From Gammaproteobacteria bacterium (GTDB lineage Bacteria > Pseudomonadota > Gammaproteobacteria > Arenicellales > JAOTYS01), in NCBI GenBank assembly GCA_029861795.1, contig JAOTYS010000006.1, positions 1 to 32,386 of the forward strand: a stretch of 32,386 nt of DNA, in the 5' to 3' direction. The notes under the pieces were generated by a model. It was not told the origin of the DNA and searched no databases. It saw only the letters and a list, made by a program, of their open reading frames with translations. Numbering within the stretch: position 1 is the stretch's first letter; every line of letters begins with the position of its first letter. A program made the position numbers and the translations under genes. This document shows positions 23,595-32,152 of this stretch, in pieces.

Positions 23595-26500
23595 ATGGAG
23601 AGCAAGAAGACAAAGTCCGCACGCAAGTCGCGAAGTAGGCCTGCCCGTAACAAGAACAACGCTGCTCCCAAGAGAAAATCAACGCAATCAGCATCTTACG
23701 AAGATCTCTCGGTTGTTGGCATAGGCGCTTCGGCAGGAGGACTGGAGGCGCTACGCTCGTTCATCCTTCATTTGCCGCCGCTCGACAACGTCGCCTGCGT
23801 CGTTGCCCAGCATCTTGATCCGAAACACCATAGTATCCTGGGAGAGCTCCTGGCACGGGATACTGATTTAGAGGTGGTAGAGGTAAGACACAACGATGGG
23901 ATCAGACCGAAAGCAATTTTTGTCACGCCGTTTGACCGGCATATCACCATCGCTAATGGCCGGTTCAGGCTAATAAAACCAACTACATCTACCGGCCCCA
24001 AGCCATCTGTCGATTATTTCTTCACATCGCTGGCGCAAGAAAAGGGTGAAAAGGCGGTAGCCATCATTCTTTCGGGAACAGGCTCGGATGGGGCGCACGG
24101 GGTTCGTGCTGTCAAAGCGGCGGGTGGGATCACTATTGTGCAAGATCTGAAGACGGCAAAATACAATGGAATGCCACAATCTTCGATCGATACCGGGCTT
24201 GTGGATCTAATTCTCGCACCGGAGGAAATGGGACCGGCGTTGCCGTCCCTTATTGAGTTTCCTCGGGTGGCCAGAAAGGCCATTCCTGCCGACGACGCAC
24301 GCTTCAATGTCCGGGCGATATTGTCCATGTTGCAGGAGCGGATAGGCTGCGATTTCTCAGAGTACAAATCAACTACCATTAATCGCCGGATTGAACGACG
24401 GATGGCCTTGCGCAAGATCACTTCGCTCAAGGATTACATTCGCTATCTACACACAACACCTCAAGAGTTGCATAGCCTACATAAGGACATCCTCATCGCT
24501 GTTACCAGCTTCTTCCGTGATCCGGAAGCGTTCGATGCACTGTCTAGATGCATTACCAAGATCGTCAAAGCCAAAAAACCAGGAGACACCATCAGGTTCT
24601 GGATAGCGGGATGTGCAACCGGAGAGGAGGCCTATTCGATCGCAATCCTGCTCGCACAAGCGTTACATGATCAGGGCAGTAATCGCAGTGTACAAATTTT
24701 TGCTACCGACCTTGATGATGAGGGTGTCGAAAGAGCACGCAAAGGAATCTATCCGGAGGCGATGGTCGTAAATATTGATGGCAGTATGCTTGATCGCTAC
24801 TTCACATCACACGATCATACATTCCGGGTCAATAAGTCGATTCGAGAGATGCTCATCTTCGCAAAGCAGAATCTCGTTAGTGACCCGCCATTTTCAGGAT
24901 TGGACCTCGTTGTCTGTCGCAACGTATTGATCTATTTCAGCTCACGTCTGCAGAACCGGTTGCTCTCCATGTTTCATTACGTGCTAAACGATGCTGGTTA
25001 CCTGTTTCTTGGCAAATCAGAGTCGGTTGGTCAGCTCAGCAGCCTATTTTCGCAAGTGGATCGCAAATGGAAGATTTATAAGAGGAGGGAGACGTTCCGC
25101 CAGCAACACGTGGATTTTGGCATCGGACAGGCGGCGCGCTTCCGTCCCCCACCTTACCAGAAGCCGATAGCTCCAGGAAAAGAATTTCAGCTCCGGGACG
25201 TGACGAATCAGGCTATCGCGAACGCCTATGGGCCCAAGGCGGTAGTTATCGATGACCGGTTGGAGGTCGTCTTCGTACGTGGTGATGTGAGTCCCTATCT
25301 TCGACTGTCGGCTGGGGAAGCAGGTCTGAACATTTTGGACATGGTACGGACCGATGTCCGTATGGAATTGCGGACATTGATTCACAGAGCTGTTCGCGCA
25401 CGAATCCCTGTACGTGGCACACAACATCAACTAACCGACGGTGACACGGACACGCTGTTCCGTATTCTCGTGACTTCGGTTTCGTCGACCGACGAAACAG
25501 AGCAGTTAATCCTTGTAGTATTCGAGGAACAAACCATTAAGGCCCCTGATTTACCCGCACCCGATAAGGAAAAACAAAGCCACCTCGATCCACACATACG
25601 GGCGCTCGAACAAGAACTCGCGACAACACGAGAGTATCTGCAGACGACAGTAGAAGAGTTAGAGACGGCGAACGAGGAGCTCCAATCCGCAAACGAAGAG
25701 CTGCAGTCGACCAATGAAGAACTGCACTCATCTAATGAAGAATTACAGACCGCCAATGAAGAATTACAGTCCACAAACGAAGAACTGGCCACGGTTAACC
25801 AAGAACTTCAGGTTAGATCGACCGAACTAATCAACGCACATACTGACATAGACAATATTATAAGTAGTGTCGGGTTTGCACTGATCGTTGTGGATCGACA
25901 TTTGCGGGTGCAACGATTTACGCCAGACACAACGAAACTCTTTGCCCTTTCGGGGATATTTATAGGTGAACCACTGGCAAAACTAACATCTCAGGCTCAT
26001 CTACCCGACCTTCATAAAGAGATAATGACGGTCATAGACCAAGCAGCGGTGTCTGAACAAGAAATCACTACAGAACACAATACCTATTGGTTGACGATTG
26101 CGCCGTATTACTCCTACGAGAAAATAGCGGTTGGAGCGATTCTGACGTTTTTCGATAGAACCGAACGGCAACGGGCGGAGCGAGCAGTGCGGGAGGCCCG
26201 GGAATATGCCGAGAACATTGTGGAGACGGTGCGTGCACCGCTGCTGGTCCTTGACGAAGACTTGCGGGTGATCTCGGTGAATCGGGCTTTCTATGAGACC
26301 TTCAAGGCCACGCCGGAAGAGACGGAGAACAAGTACGTCTACGACTTGGGTGACCAGCAGTGGGACATCCCCCGTCTCCGCCAGCTTCTGCAAGATATCC
26401 TCCCCAAGGAAGGACGGCTTGACGATTTCGAAGTCGAGCACGAGTTCCCGACCATTGGGCGTAAGACGGTGCTCCTGAACGCCCGACGGATATCTCATGA

Positions 26501-28622
26501 GGCTGAGGAGACCAACAAGATTCTCCTCACCATCGAGGATATCACCGAGCGCAAGCGGGTCGGGGAAGCGTTACAGGAGAACTATCAGCGCAGCCAGGCT
26601 GTCCTCGACACGGCCGTGGCCGGCATTATCACCATCGATGAACGAGGCGTCATCGAGTCCTTCAGCAAGTCCGCTGAAAGACTCTTTGGCTACCCGGCAT
26701 CCGAGGTCATCGGCAAGAACGTGAACATGCTCATGCCGTCACCCTACCGTGACGAGCATGACGAGTATTTGCGCCACTATCGGGATACCGGTGAGAAAAA
26801 GATCATTGGTATCGGCCGAGAAGTGACGGCCCAGCGCAAGGGTGGCGACACCTTCCCAATCGATCTTGCCATCAGCGAGGTGCGCCTCCCCGGAAAGCGG
26901 CTGTTTACGGGTTTTGTTAACGACATCACCGAGCGCAAGCGGGCCGAGGCGGCGTTGCGAAGAAGCCAGGCGATGCTGGTGGAAGCGCAGCGGATCGCCC
27001 ACGTCGGCAGTTGGGAGTGGGATCTCGTGCAACACAAGTTGTACTGGTCGGATGAGCAGTACCGTATTTTCGGTTGTGAGCGCGAAAAGTTTACGCCGTC
27101 CCTCAAATCGTTCCTTAAGCGGGTCCATCCAGATGACCGGGAATCCGTCAGCGAACGCTTTAGCGCGGCGACCTCGCAGGACAAGCCCTATACCGTCGAT
27201 TATCGAATCGTTTTGCCCGATGGGGCGATACGATTTCTCCATGCCACCGCCCAGTTGGAGCACGATGCCGATGGTCAACCCGTGCGCTTGATAGGCACCG
27301 ATCAAGACATCACCGAGTCTCACGAGCTCTCTCAGCAACTCACCCACCAAGCGAGCCACGACGCCTTGACGGGCTTGATCAATCGACGAGAGTTCGAACA
27401 GCGTCTGGAGCGGGTACTGCGGACGGCGAGGGCCGAGGGCGCGGAGCACGCCTTGTGTTACTTAGACCTGGACCAGTTCAAGGTCATCAACGACACCTGT
27501 GGTCACGTGGCCGGCGACGAGCTTTTGCGTCAACTTGGGGTATTGTTAACTGAACGGGTCAGAAAACGGGATACCTTGGCCCGCCTGGGGGGTGATGAGT
27601 TCGGCGTGTTGCTGGAGCGCTGTTCGCTCGGGCAGGCCAGACGGGTGAGCAACGCCCTGCGCAAGGTGATTGAGGGCTTCCGGTTTTTGTGGGAGAAGAA
27701 GACCTTCAGGGTCGGGGTCAGTATTGGTGTGGTCCTCATCACGAAAGACTCCGAGACTACAACAAACATACTAAAAGAGGCAGATTCCGCCTGCTATGCG
27801 GCCAAAGACGAAGGGCGCAACCGCGTTCACGTCTACCGCGCCGACGATGCGGAACTGGCGAAGCGACAGGGCGAGATGCAGTGGGTAGCCCGGATTCAAC
27901 GGGGCCTGGAGGAAGAACGGTTCCATCTGGATGTCCAGCCCATCACCCCGGTAAACGGTACCGCCGATGGCGGGTACTACGAGCTGCTCCTCCGAATGAA
28001 GGATGAGGAGGGGCAGGTAGTGCCACCAGGTGTGTTCCTCGCGGTAGCCGAGCGTTACAACCTGTCTACCAAGCTGGACCACTGGGTCATCGCCACTGCC
28101 TTTGAGTGGCTCACCCAGCATTCGCAGCAACTGGAACGCTTGTTCCTGTGCTCTATCAACCTATCTGGCCACTCGCTGGGCGATGAGAAGTTTCTGGAGT
28201 TCGTCAATCGGCAGTTCAATGAGACGAAGCTACCGCCGCAGAAGATCTGCTTCGAGGTCACCGAGACGGCAGCGATTGCCGATCTGGCCAGTGCTGCCCG
28301 CTTTATCAAAGTGCTCAAGCAGCGAGGCTGCCGGTTTGCCCTCGACGATTTCGGCAGTGGTCTGTCCTCGTTTGCTTATCTTAAGAACCTGCCAGTGGAT
28401 TTCCTAAAGATCGATGGGGTATTTGTGAAGGACATCATTGGGGACCCCATCGCCCTGGCAATGGTCAATTCCATCAACGATATCGGTCATGTGATGGGCA
28501 AACAAACGATTGCTGAGTTCGTAGAAAACGACGCCATACTAAAACGGCTGCAAGAGGTTGGCGTCGATTACGCCCAGGGGAATTACATTGGTCGGCCAAG
28601 GCCGCTTGGGGAAGTGCTATAG
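23595..28622 (+). CDS. Giant hybrid CheB-CheR-PAS-GGDEF-EAL signalling protein
   Basis: A 1675-aa cytosolic protein with no membrane helix or REC domain. After a Lys/Arg-rich N-terminus comes a CheB methylesterase (about 37-225) with triad Ser46 (GASAGG), His73 (QHLDP) and Asp165 (GTGSDG). A CheR methyltransferase follows (about 235-497; SAM motif GCATGEEAYS near 339, CRNVLIYF near 441). Then come a PAS-like segment (about 535-620), a coiled coil with eight NEELQ heptads (687-742), four more PAS domains (about 750-1240), GGDEF (1332-1336, with inhibitory-site RKRD at 1323-1326) and EAL. The EAL signature is ELL (1463-1465), with Asp1584-Asp1585 and Gln1661 kept. Both c-di-GMP domains and both adaptation enzymes look catalytically complete. 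GC rises after about residue 860. Confidence 0.93.
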   Translation: MESKKTKSARKSRSRPARNKNNAAPKRKSTQSASYEDLSVVGIGASAGGLEALRSFILHLPPLDNVACVVAQHLDPKHHSILGELLARDTDLEVVEVRHNDGIRPKAIFVTPFDRHITIANGRFRLIKPTTSTGPKPSVDYFFTSLAQEKGEKAVAIILSGTGSDGAHGVRAVKAAGGITIVQDLKTAKYNGMPQSSIDTGLVDLILAPEEMGPALPSLIEFPRVARKAIPADDARFNVRAILSMLQERIGCDFSEYKSTTINRRIERRMALRKITSLKDYIRYLHTTPQELHSLHKDILIAVTSFFRDPEAFDALSRCITKIVKAKKPGDTIRFWIAGCATGEEAYSIAILLAQALHDQGSNRSVQIFATDLDDEGVERARKGIYPEAMVVNIDGSMLDRYFTSHDHTFRVNKSIREMLIFAKQNLVSDPPFSGLDLVVCRNVLIYFSSRLQNRLLSMFHYVLNDAGYLFLGKSESVGQLSSLFSQVDRKWKIYKRRETFRQQHVDFGIGQAARFRPPPYQKPIAPGKEFQLRDVTNQAIANAYGPKAVVIDDRLEVVFVRGDVSPYLRLSAGEAGLNILDMVRTDVRMELRTLIHRAVRARIPVRGTQHQLTDGDTDTLFRILVTSVSSTDETEQLILVVFEEQTIKAPDLPAPDKEKQSHLDPHIRALEQELATTREYLQTTVEELETANEELQSANEELQSTNEELHSSNEELQTANEELQSTNEELATVNQELQVRSTELINAHTDIDNIISSVGFALIVVDRHLRVQRFTPDTTKLFALSGIFIGEPLAKLTSQAHLPDLHKEIMTVIDQAAVSEQEITTEHNTYWLTIAPYYSYEKIAVGAILTFFDRTERQRAERAVREAREYAENIVETVRAPLLVLDEDLRVISVNRAFYETFKATPEETENKYVYDLGDQQWDIPRLRQLLQDILPKEGRLDDFEVEHEFPTIGRKTVLLNARRISHEAEETNKILLTIEDITERKRVGEALQENYQRSQAVLDTAVAGIITIDERGVIESFSKSAERLFGYPASEVIGKNVNMLMPSPYRDEHDEYLRHYRDTGEKKIIGIGREVTAQRKGGDTFPIDLAISEVRLPGKRLFTGFVNDITERKRAEAALRRSQAMLVEAQRIAHVGSWEWDLVQHKLYWSDEQYRIFGCEREKFTPSLKSFLKRVHPDDRESVSERFSAATSQDKPYTVDYRIVLPDGAIRFLHATAQLEHDADGQPVRLIGTDQDITESHELSQQLTHQASHDALTGLINRREFEQRLERVLRTARAEGAEHALCYLDLDQFKVINDTCGHVAGDELLRQLGVLLTERVRKRDTLARLGGDEFGVLLERCSLGQARRVSNALRKVIEGFRFLWEKKTFRVGVSIGVVLITKDSETTTNILKEADSACYAAKDEGRNRVHVYRADDAELAKRQGEMQWVARIQRGLEEERFHLDVQPITPVNGTADGGYYELLLRMKDEEGQVVPPGVFLAVAERYNLSTKLDHWVIATAFEWLTQHSQQLERLFLCSINLSGHSLGDEKFLEFVNRQFNETKLPPQKICFEVTETAAIADLASAARFIKVLKQRGCRFALDDFGSGLSSFAYLKNLPVDFLKIDGVFVKDIIGDPIALAMVNSINDIGHVMGKQTIAEFVENDAILKRLQEVGVDYAQGNYIGRPRPLGEVL
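25653..25820 (+). repeat. Eight in-frame 21-base repeats encoding coiled-coil heptads
   Basis: Eight consecutive 21-base units encode variants of EELQSTN (EELETAN, EELQSAN, EELQSTN, EELHSSN, EELQTAN, EELQSTN, EELATVN, QELQVRS). The amino acids are kept while codons vary (GAA/GAG, CTG/CTC/TTA), so the repeat is old and held by selection on the coiled coil. Such NEELQ linkers are known between CheR and PAS domains of this protein family. Confidence 0.9.
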
Positions 28623-29060
28623 TGCTGCCCTACTATCTGTCGGCGCACACAATCCGCCGTCGCAAGTAAGGCAAGTAGCACGTTGTCAGGATCGGGGCCC
28701 GCAGAAACCTGTTTTCTTTAGGGTGGCCGACGCCTCATCGATGTCCGGCTTTATCCATGCAATCCCGTAATGCTGTATGCAGTTCGCTAACGAGCCGTAG
28801 CATCGCCCTTTCTTCAATACGGGTCGACTAGGTGCTATACCCTATTAGTAGCAGCAGTTAGTTATCGCAGTTTGTTATTAGTTAGTGAGTGGCGCGGTGT
28901 CCGCAGCCGAGGGGGTTGCCTGCGGCAACAAACCACTCTAGACATCCTCGTTTCAGGGCGTAGCCTACGCCAGCGGCCAACGAGGGCCCAGCTGCAACAT
29001 GCAAGGGACGTGCGGAATCCTCGAAACCACCTCTTTATCGACTAGCGCATACCGGTACTT
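28623..29060. other. Intergenic region between the giant gene and the REC gene
   Basis: 438 bases without a supported gene. On the minus strand 28735-28826 there is a short helical-looking frame (RIEERAMLRLVSELHTALRD, then CMDKAGHR and a stop) that could be the tail of a lost gene. The segment 28840-28890 has repeated TTAGTTA/TTATTAG motifs, and nested stem-loops follow at 28915-28985. No promoter for the downstream REC gene is obvious. Confidence 0.45.
28915..28985. repeat. Tandem and nested stem-loops
   Basis: First hairpin: GTTGCC-TGC-GGCAAC (28915-28929). Second: an outer stem CCTCGTT (28946-28952) pairing with AACGAGG (28979-28985) encloses an inner stem GGCGTA-GCC-TACGCC (28957-28971). 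The composite may act as a transcript-end structure of the giant gene, a REP-like element, or a regulator of the following REC gene. Confidence 0.5.
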
Positions 29061-29510
29061 ATGAATAAACGGACGATCCTTCTCGTAGATGACGAAGAAA
29101 ACATCCTCCGCTCGCTCGAGCGCCTGTTGCGTCGGGATGGTTATCGCATATTAAAGGCGACTAGCGGCCAGGCAGGCCTGGAAGTGCTGAAGCAAAACCC
29201 TGTCGGCGTCATTATCTCAGATCAACGCATGCCGGGAATGACGGGGGTCGAATTCCTAAGCAAGGTGAAGGATCTCTATCCGCACACCGTGCGCATTGCC
29301 TTGAGCGGCTATACCGAACTCAAGTCGGTGACGGACGCCATCAATAAGGGTGCGATATATAAGTTTCTGACAAAGCCCTGGGACGATGACCTGCTTCGGG
29401 CAAACGTTCAGGAGGCGTTCGAGCATTTCGAGCTAGCACATGAAAATGAGCGCTTGGCTAAGGAACTGCAAAACGCCAACGAACAGATTGCCCGTATGAG
29501 ACAGAAGTGA
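29061..29510 (+). CDS. Response regulator with REC domain and C-terminal coiled coil
   Basis: A 149-aa protein: REC domain (about 4-120) of the RpfG/HupR type with phospho-acceptor Asp54 (IISDQRMPG), acidic pair Asp10-Asp11, the LSGY segment with Ser82, Lys105 in FLTKPWDDD, then a 30-residue charged helix (AHENERLAKELQNANEQIAR). There is no DNA-binding or enzymatic output domain, so it probably signals by protein contact or acts as a phosphate sink or relay. The C-terminal helix resembles the linkers that normally lead into HD-GYP or GGDEF outputs, so it could also be a shortened version of such a protein. It starts the run of two-component genes after the giant gene. Confidence 0.93.
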   Translation: MNKRTILLVDDEENILRSLERLLRRDGYRILKATSGQAGLEVLKQNPVGVIISDQRMPGMTGVEFLSKVKDLYPHTVRIALSGYTELKSVTDAINKGAIYKFLTKPWDDDLLRANVQEAFEHFELAHENERLAKELQNANEQIARMRQK

Positions 29511-29663
29511 GAAACACGCACGACACAAGAGCGCCAATCGGCATGTATCGACCGGCAAGCGTTTTGGGATGGCCGGCACCATGCTTGCCGCGCTCGTCGT
29601 CAATTGCAGGACAAGTCTGGACCACGGAACAAAGGACCAGACAGTCGGATAGGGGAGGCGGTG

Positions 29664-30656
29664 ATGGTGCACACCATCCTCTTGGTTGAGGACGAGTGGA
29701 TGTACCGCAACGCCGTCAAGCGGGCGCTCAAAGATGGGGGACACCGCTTCTTAGAGGCAGACGGTGGTCGAACGGCGCTGGAGTTGGTGGGGTCTAATGC
29801 GGTGGACCTCATTTTGCTGGATCTGGTGATGCCCGACATGGACGGCTTCGCGTTTCTGAAGGAATTCCGCCTCAACGCAGACTGGCAGAGGATTCCAGTG
29901 TGTGTGATGACTGCCTGGGCAGACGGTGTCAAGCGGCGCAAAGCGATTGACTTGGGGGCGGATGACTTCGTCGGCAAACCCGTGGACAACATAGAGTTGG
30001 AGACCCGCATCAAGTCGCTGCTGCGGCTCAGCCAGTACCAACAGCAATTGAGCGATTTGAACGCCGAGCTGGAGGCGCAGGTCAAGCAACGCACGAGTTA
30101 TTTAGAAGCGGCGTTGGAAGAACTGGAGCAGGCCTGGGAGCAAAGCACGCGCGATGCGCTAACAGGGGTCTTTAACCGGCGGTTTATGTGGGAATGGTTA
30201 CTGCCACAACTGCGACAGGCCGCCCGCGAGCAGATACCGCTTGCCTGCTTGATGATGGATGTCGACGGTTTCAAGCACATAAACGACTCCTACGGACATG
30301 GCGTGGGGGACGAGATTCTAAACGGCTTCACTCGGATTGCCGCCAAGTGTGTTCGTGGGTCCGATATCATTGTCCGTTATGGCGGTGACGAATTCGTGGC
30401 CCTGTTACCGAAATGTAACCTAGAAGGAGGCCGAGCAGTTGCGGAACGAGTTCGCCAGGACGTGATGTCCTCGCAGCTGTCATCGCTGAAGATCGGGGAT
30501 GTCACCTGCAGCATTGGCGTAGCCTTATATGACCCAGAAGACCCGCTGACGGGGACGGAGTTGCTTAAACACGCCGATAGAGCACTCTATGACGCCAAGG
30601 ACGCGGGACGCAATTGCGTCGCGGTACTTGAAAGACCGATTCGTGATGACAAGTAA
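29664..30656 (+). CDS. REC-GGDEF diguanylate cyclase response regulator
   Basis: A 330-aa two-component output protein that makes c-di-GMP when phosphorylated. REC (3-120): Asp53 in LLDLVMPDMDG, Thr83 (VMTAW), Lys105 (VGKPVDN). A coiled-coil linker (about 125-160) leads to GGDEF (about 163-328): DALTGVFNRRF, MMDVDGFKHINDSYGH, and RYGGDEFVALLP with GGDEF at 240-244. The inhibitory site RGSD (231-234) lies five residues upstream, so product inhibition is expected. ATG 29664 follows GGGGAGG, better than an in-frame ATG at 29604. It is 23 bases before the histidine kinase gene, a likely partner. Confidence 0.95.
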   Translation: MVHTILLVEDEWMYRNAVKRALKDGGHRFLEADGGRTALELVGSNAVDLILLDLVMPDMDGFAFLKEFRLNADWQRIPVCVMTAWADGVKRRKAIDLGADDFVGKPVDNIELETRIKSLLRLSQYQQQLSDLNAELEAQVKQRTSYLEAALEELEQAWEQSTRDALTGVFNRRFMWEWLLPQLRQAAREQIPLACLMMDVDGFKHINDSYGHGVGDEILNGFTRIAAKCVRGSDIIVRYGGDEFVALLPKCNLEGGRAVAERVRQDVMSSQLSSLKIGDVTCSIGVALYDPEDPLTGTELLKHADRALYDAKDAGRNCVAVLERPIRDDK

Positions 30657-30679
30657 GGCTCAACAAGCCGGGTTTGATA

Positions 30680-32095
30680 ATGATTGGGCCTGATCTTATG
30701 GACCAGACGCAAGACACAGAGCTGCACCGTGCTTATGACCTGTACCGCATCGGCCAGGCTATCGCACGGCAGGACAAAGGTGAGGTGCAGCGGAAGATCC
30801 TCGAGCACATCGTGTCCGGATTCGGGGCCTCTTCCAGCTGTATTGCGTTGGTCGAAAAGGGCAAAGATCGCCTGCATATCGTTATGGGTGTTGGCCATCC
30901 AGCTAATTTTATCGGCAGTACCGTCAAGCTAGGTGAAGGGATAATGGGATGGGTAGCGCAAGAAGGGAGCCCGCTGCTGCTAAATGGCGATGTCGTCAAT
31001 GACATCCGGTTCGGTAATCTGGTGCAGAAGTCAAGAAGACCTCGCTCGGCCATGTGCTGGCCGCTAAAAGTGGAACAGAACGTCATCGGAGTGCTAAGCA
31101 TCAATCGCGACACGAATATTCCTCCATTTACGGAAGAAGATCTCGAACAGGGCGGCATGATGATAAATATCATCAGTGTGGTTATTGACAACATACGGCT
31201 TCACGCCGAGCGACAGAGCCAAATGGAGGCGCTCGAGACCGCCAATGCACGCCTGGAGAAAATCAACAAGAAGCTACAGGATGTTCAGCAGCAGGTGCTG
31301 CATGCAGATAAGATGGCATCGATCGGCCAGTTGGCGGCTGGTGTGGCACACGAGATCAATAATCCAGTGGGTTACATCAACTCTAACGTCGGGACACTGC
31401 GGAAATATGTCCTCGATCTGTTCCGGCTACTGGATGCTTATGAACAGATTGAATCGGAGGTCTCGGAGCCGCTACTCGATGGCATCCGTGCATTGAAGGA
31501 AGAGCTCGAATTGGCCTACCTGAAGGGAGACACGCACGAGTTGATCAACGAAACTCAAGAAGGCATTACGCGGGTCAAACAGATCGTCCAGGATCTGAAA
31601 GATTTTTCGCATGTTGGTGAGGCCGAGTGGCAATGGGCCGACCTGCATACGGGAGTTGATAGCACACTCAACATCGTTCACAACGAGCTGAAGTACAAAG
31701 CCGAAGTCATCAAGGAATATGGCGACCTACCGGCCGTCGAGTGCATCGCGTCGCAGCTGAATCAAGTGTTCATGAACATCCTGGTCAATGCCGCACACGC
31801 TATCGAGGATCACGGCACTATCACCATACGTACCGGTACTGACGGCAAGGGTTGGGTGTACGTGGCGATCAGGGATACGGGGAAGGGAATTTCACTGGAG
31901 CACAAGAAGCGAATCTTCGATCCTTTGTTTACGACCAAGTCCGTTGGCGAAGGTACCGGCCTTGGCCTATCGCTGTCCTATAGCATCGTAAGCAAGCATG
32001 GCGGTCACATCGAGGTAGATTCTCAGCTCGGCCAAGGCAGCACCTTTACCGTGTGGTTACCCGTACAGCAAGCTGAGGCGATGGCGGAAGGATAA
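30680..32095 (+). CDS. GAF-domain soluble histidine kinase
   Basis: A 471-aa cytosolic sensor kinase. An N-terminal GAF domain (about 35-175) contains LGEGIMGWVAQEG and MCWPLKVEQNVIGVLSINRD. A coiled coil (about 180-210) leads to the dimerisation/phosphoacceptor region with His224 in GVAHEINNPVGYINSN. The catalytic domain has the N box (NQVFMNILVNAAHAI), G1 (DTGKGIS), F box (FDPLFTTK) and G2 (GTGLGLSLSYSI). There is an extended helical insertion between H and N boxes, seen in kinases that begin ADKMASIGQLAAGVAHEINNP. ATG 30680 is chosen; TTG 30674 and ATG 30698 are alternatives. It most likely phosphorylates the flanking REC proteins. Confidence 0.94.
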   Translation: MIGPDLMDQTQDTELHRAYDLYRIGQAIARQDKGEVQRKILEHIVSGFGASSSCIALVEKGKDRLHIVMGVGHPANFIGSTVKLGEGIMGWVAQEGSPLLLNGDVVNDIRFGNLVQKSRRPRSAMCWPLKVEQNVIGVLSINRDTNIPPFTEEDLEQGGMMINIISVVIDNIRLHAERQSQMEALETANARLEKINKKLQDVQQQVLHADKMASIGQLAAGVAHEINNPVGYINSNVGTLRKYVLDLFRLLDAYEQIESEVSEPLLDGIRALKEELELAYLKGDTHELINETQEGITRVKQIVQDLKDFSHVGEAEWQWADLHTGVDSTLNIVHNELKYKAEVIKEYGDLPAVECIASQLNQVFMNILVNAAHAIEDHGTITIRTGTDGKGWVYVAIRDTGKGISLEHKKRIFDPLFTTKSVGEGTGLGLSLSYSIVSKHGGHIEVDSQLGQGSTFTVWLPVQQAEAMAEG

Positions 32096-32152
32096 TAGCA
32101 GTGTGCAACTGCAATTCCGCGAGTTACGTTCGCACCGATAGGAGATAGACGT

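Noticed and set aside
25653..25820. Regular 21-base repeats resembling an array
   Set aside because: No spacers and fully in frame with a coiled-coil coding sequence, so not CRISPR.
26739..27449. Long minus-strand open frame of 236 codons inside the giant signalling gene
   Set aside because: It is antisense to well-conserved PAS and GGDEF coding sequence; high GC in this part produces long shadow frames.
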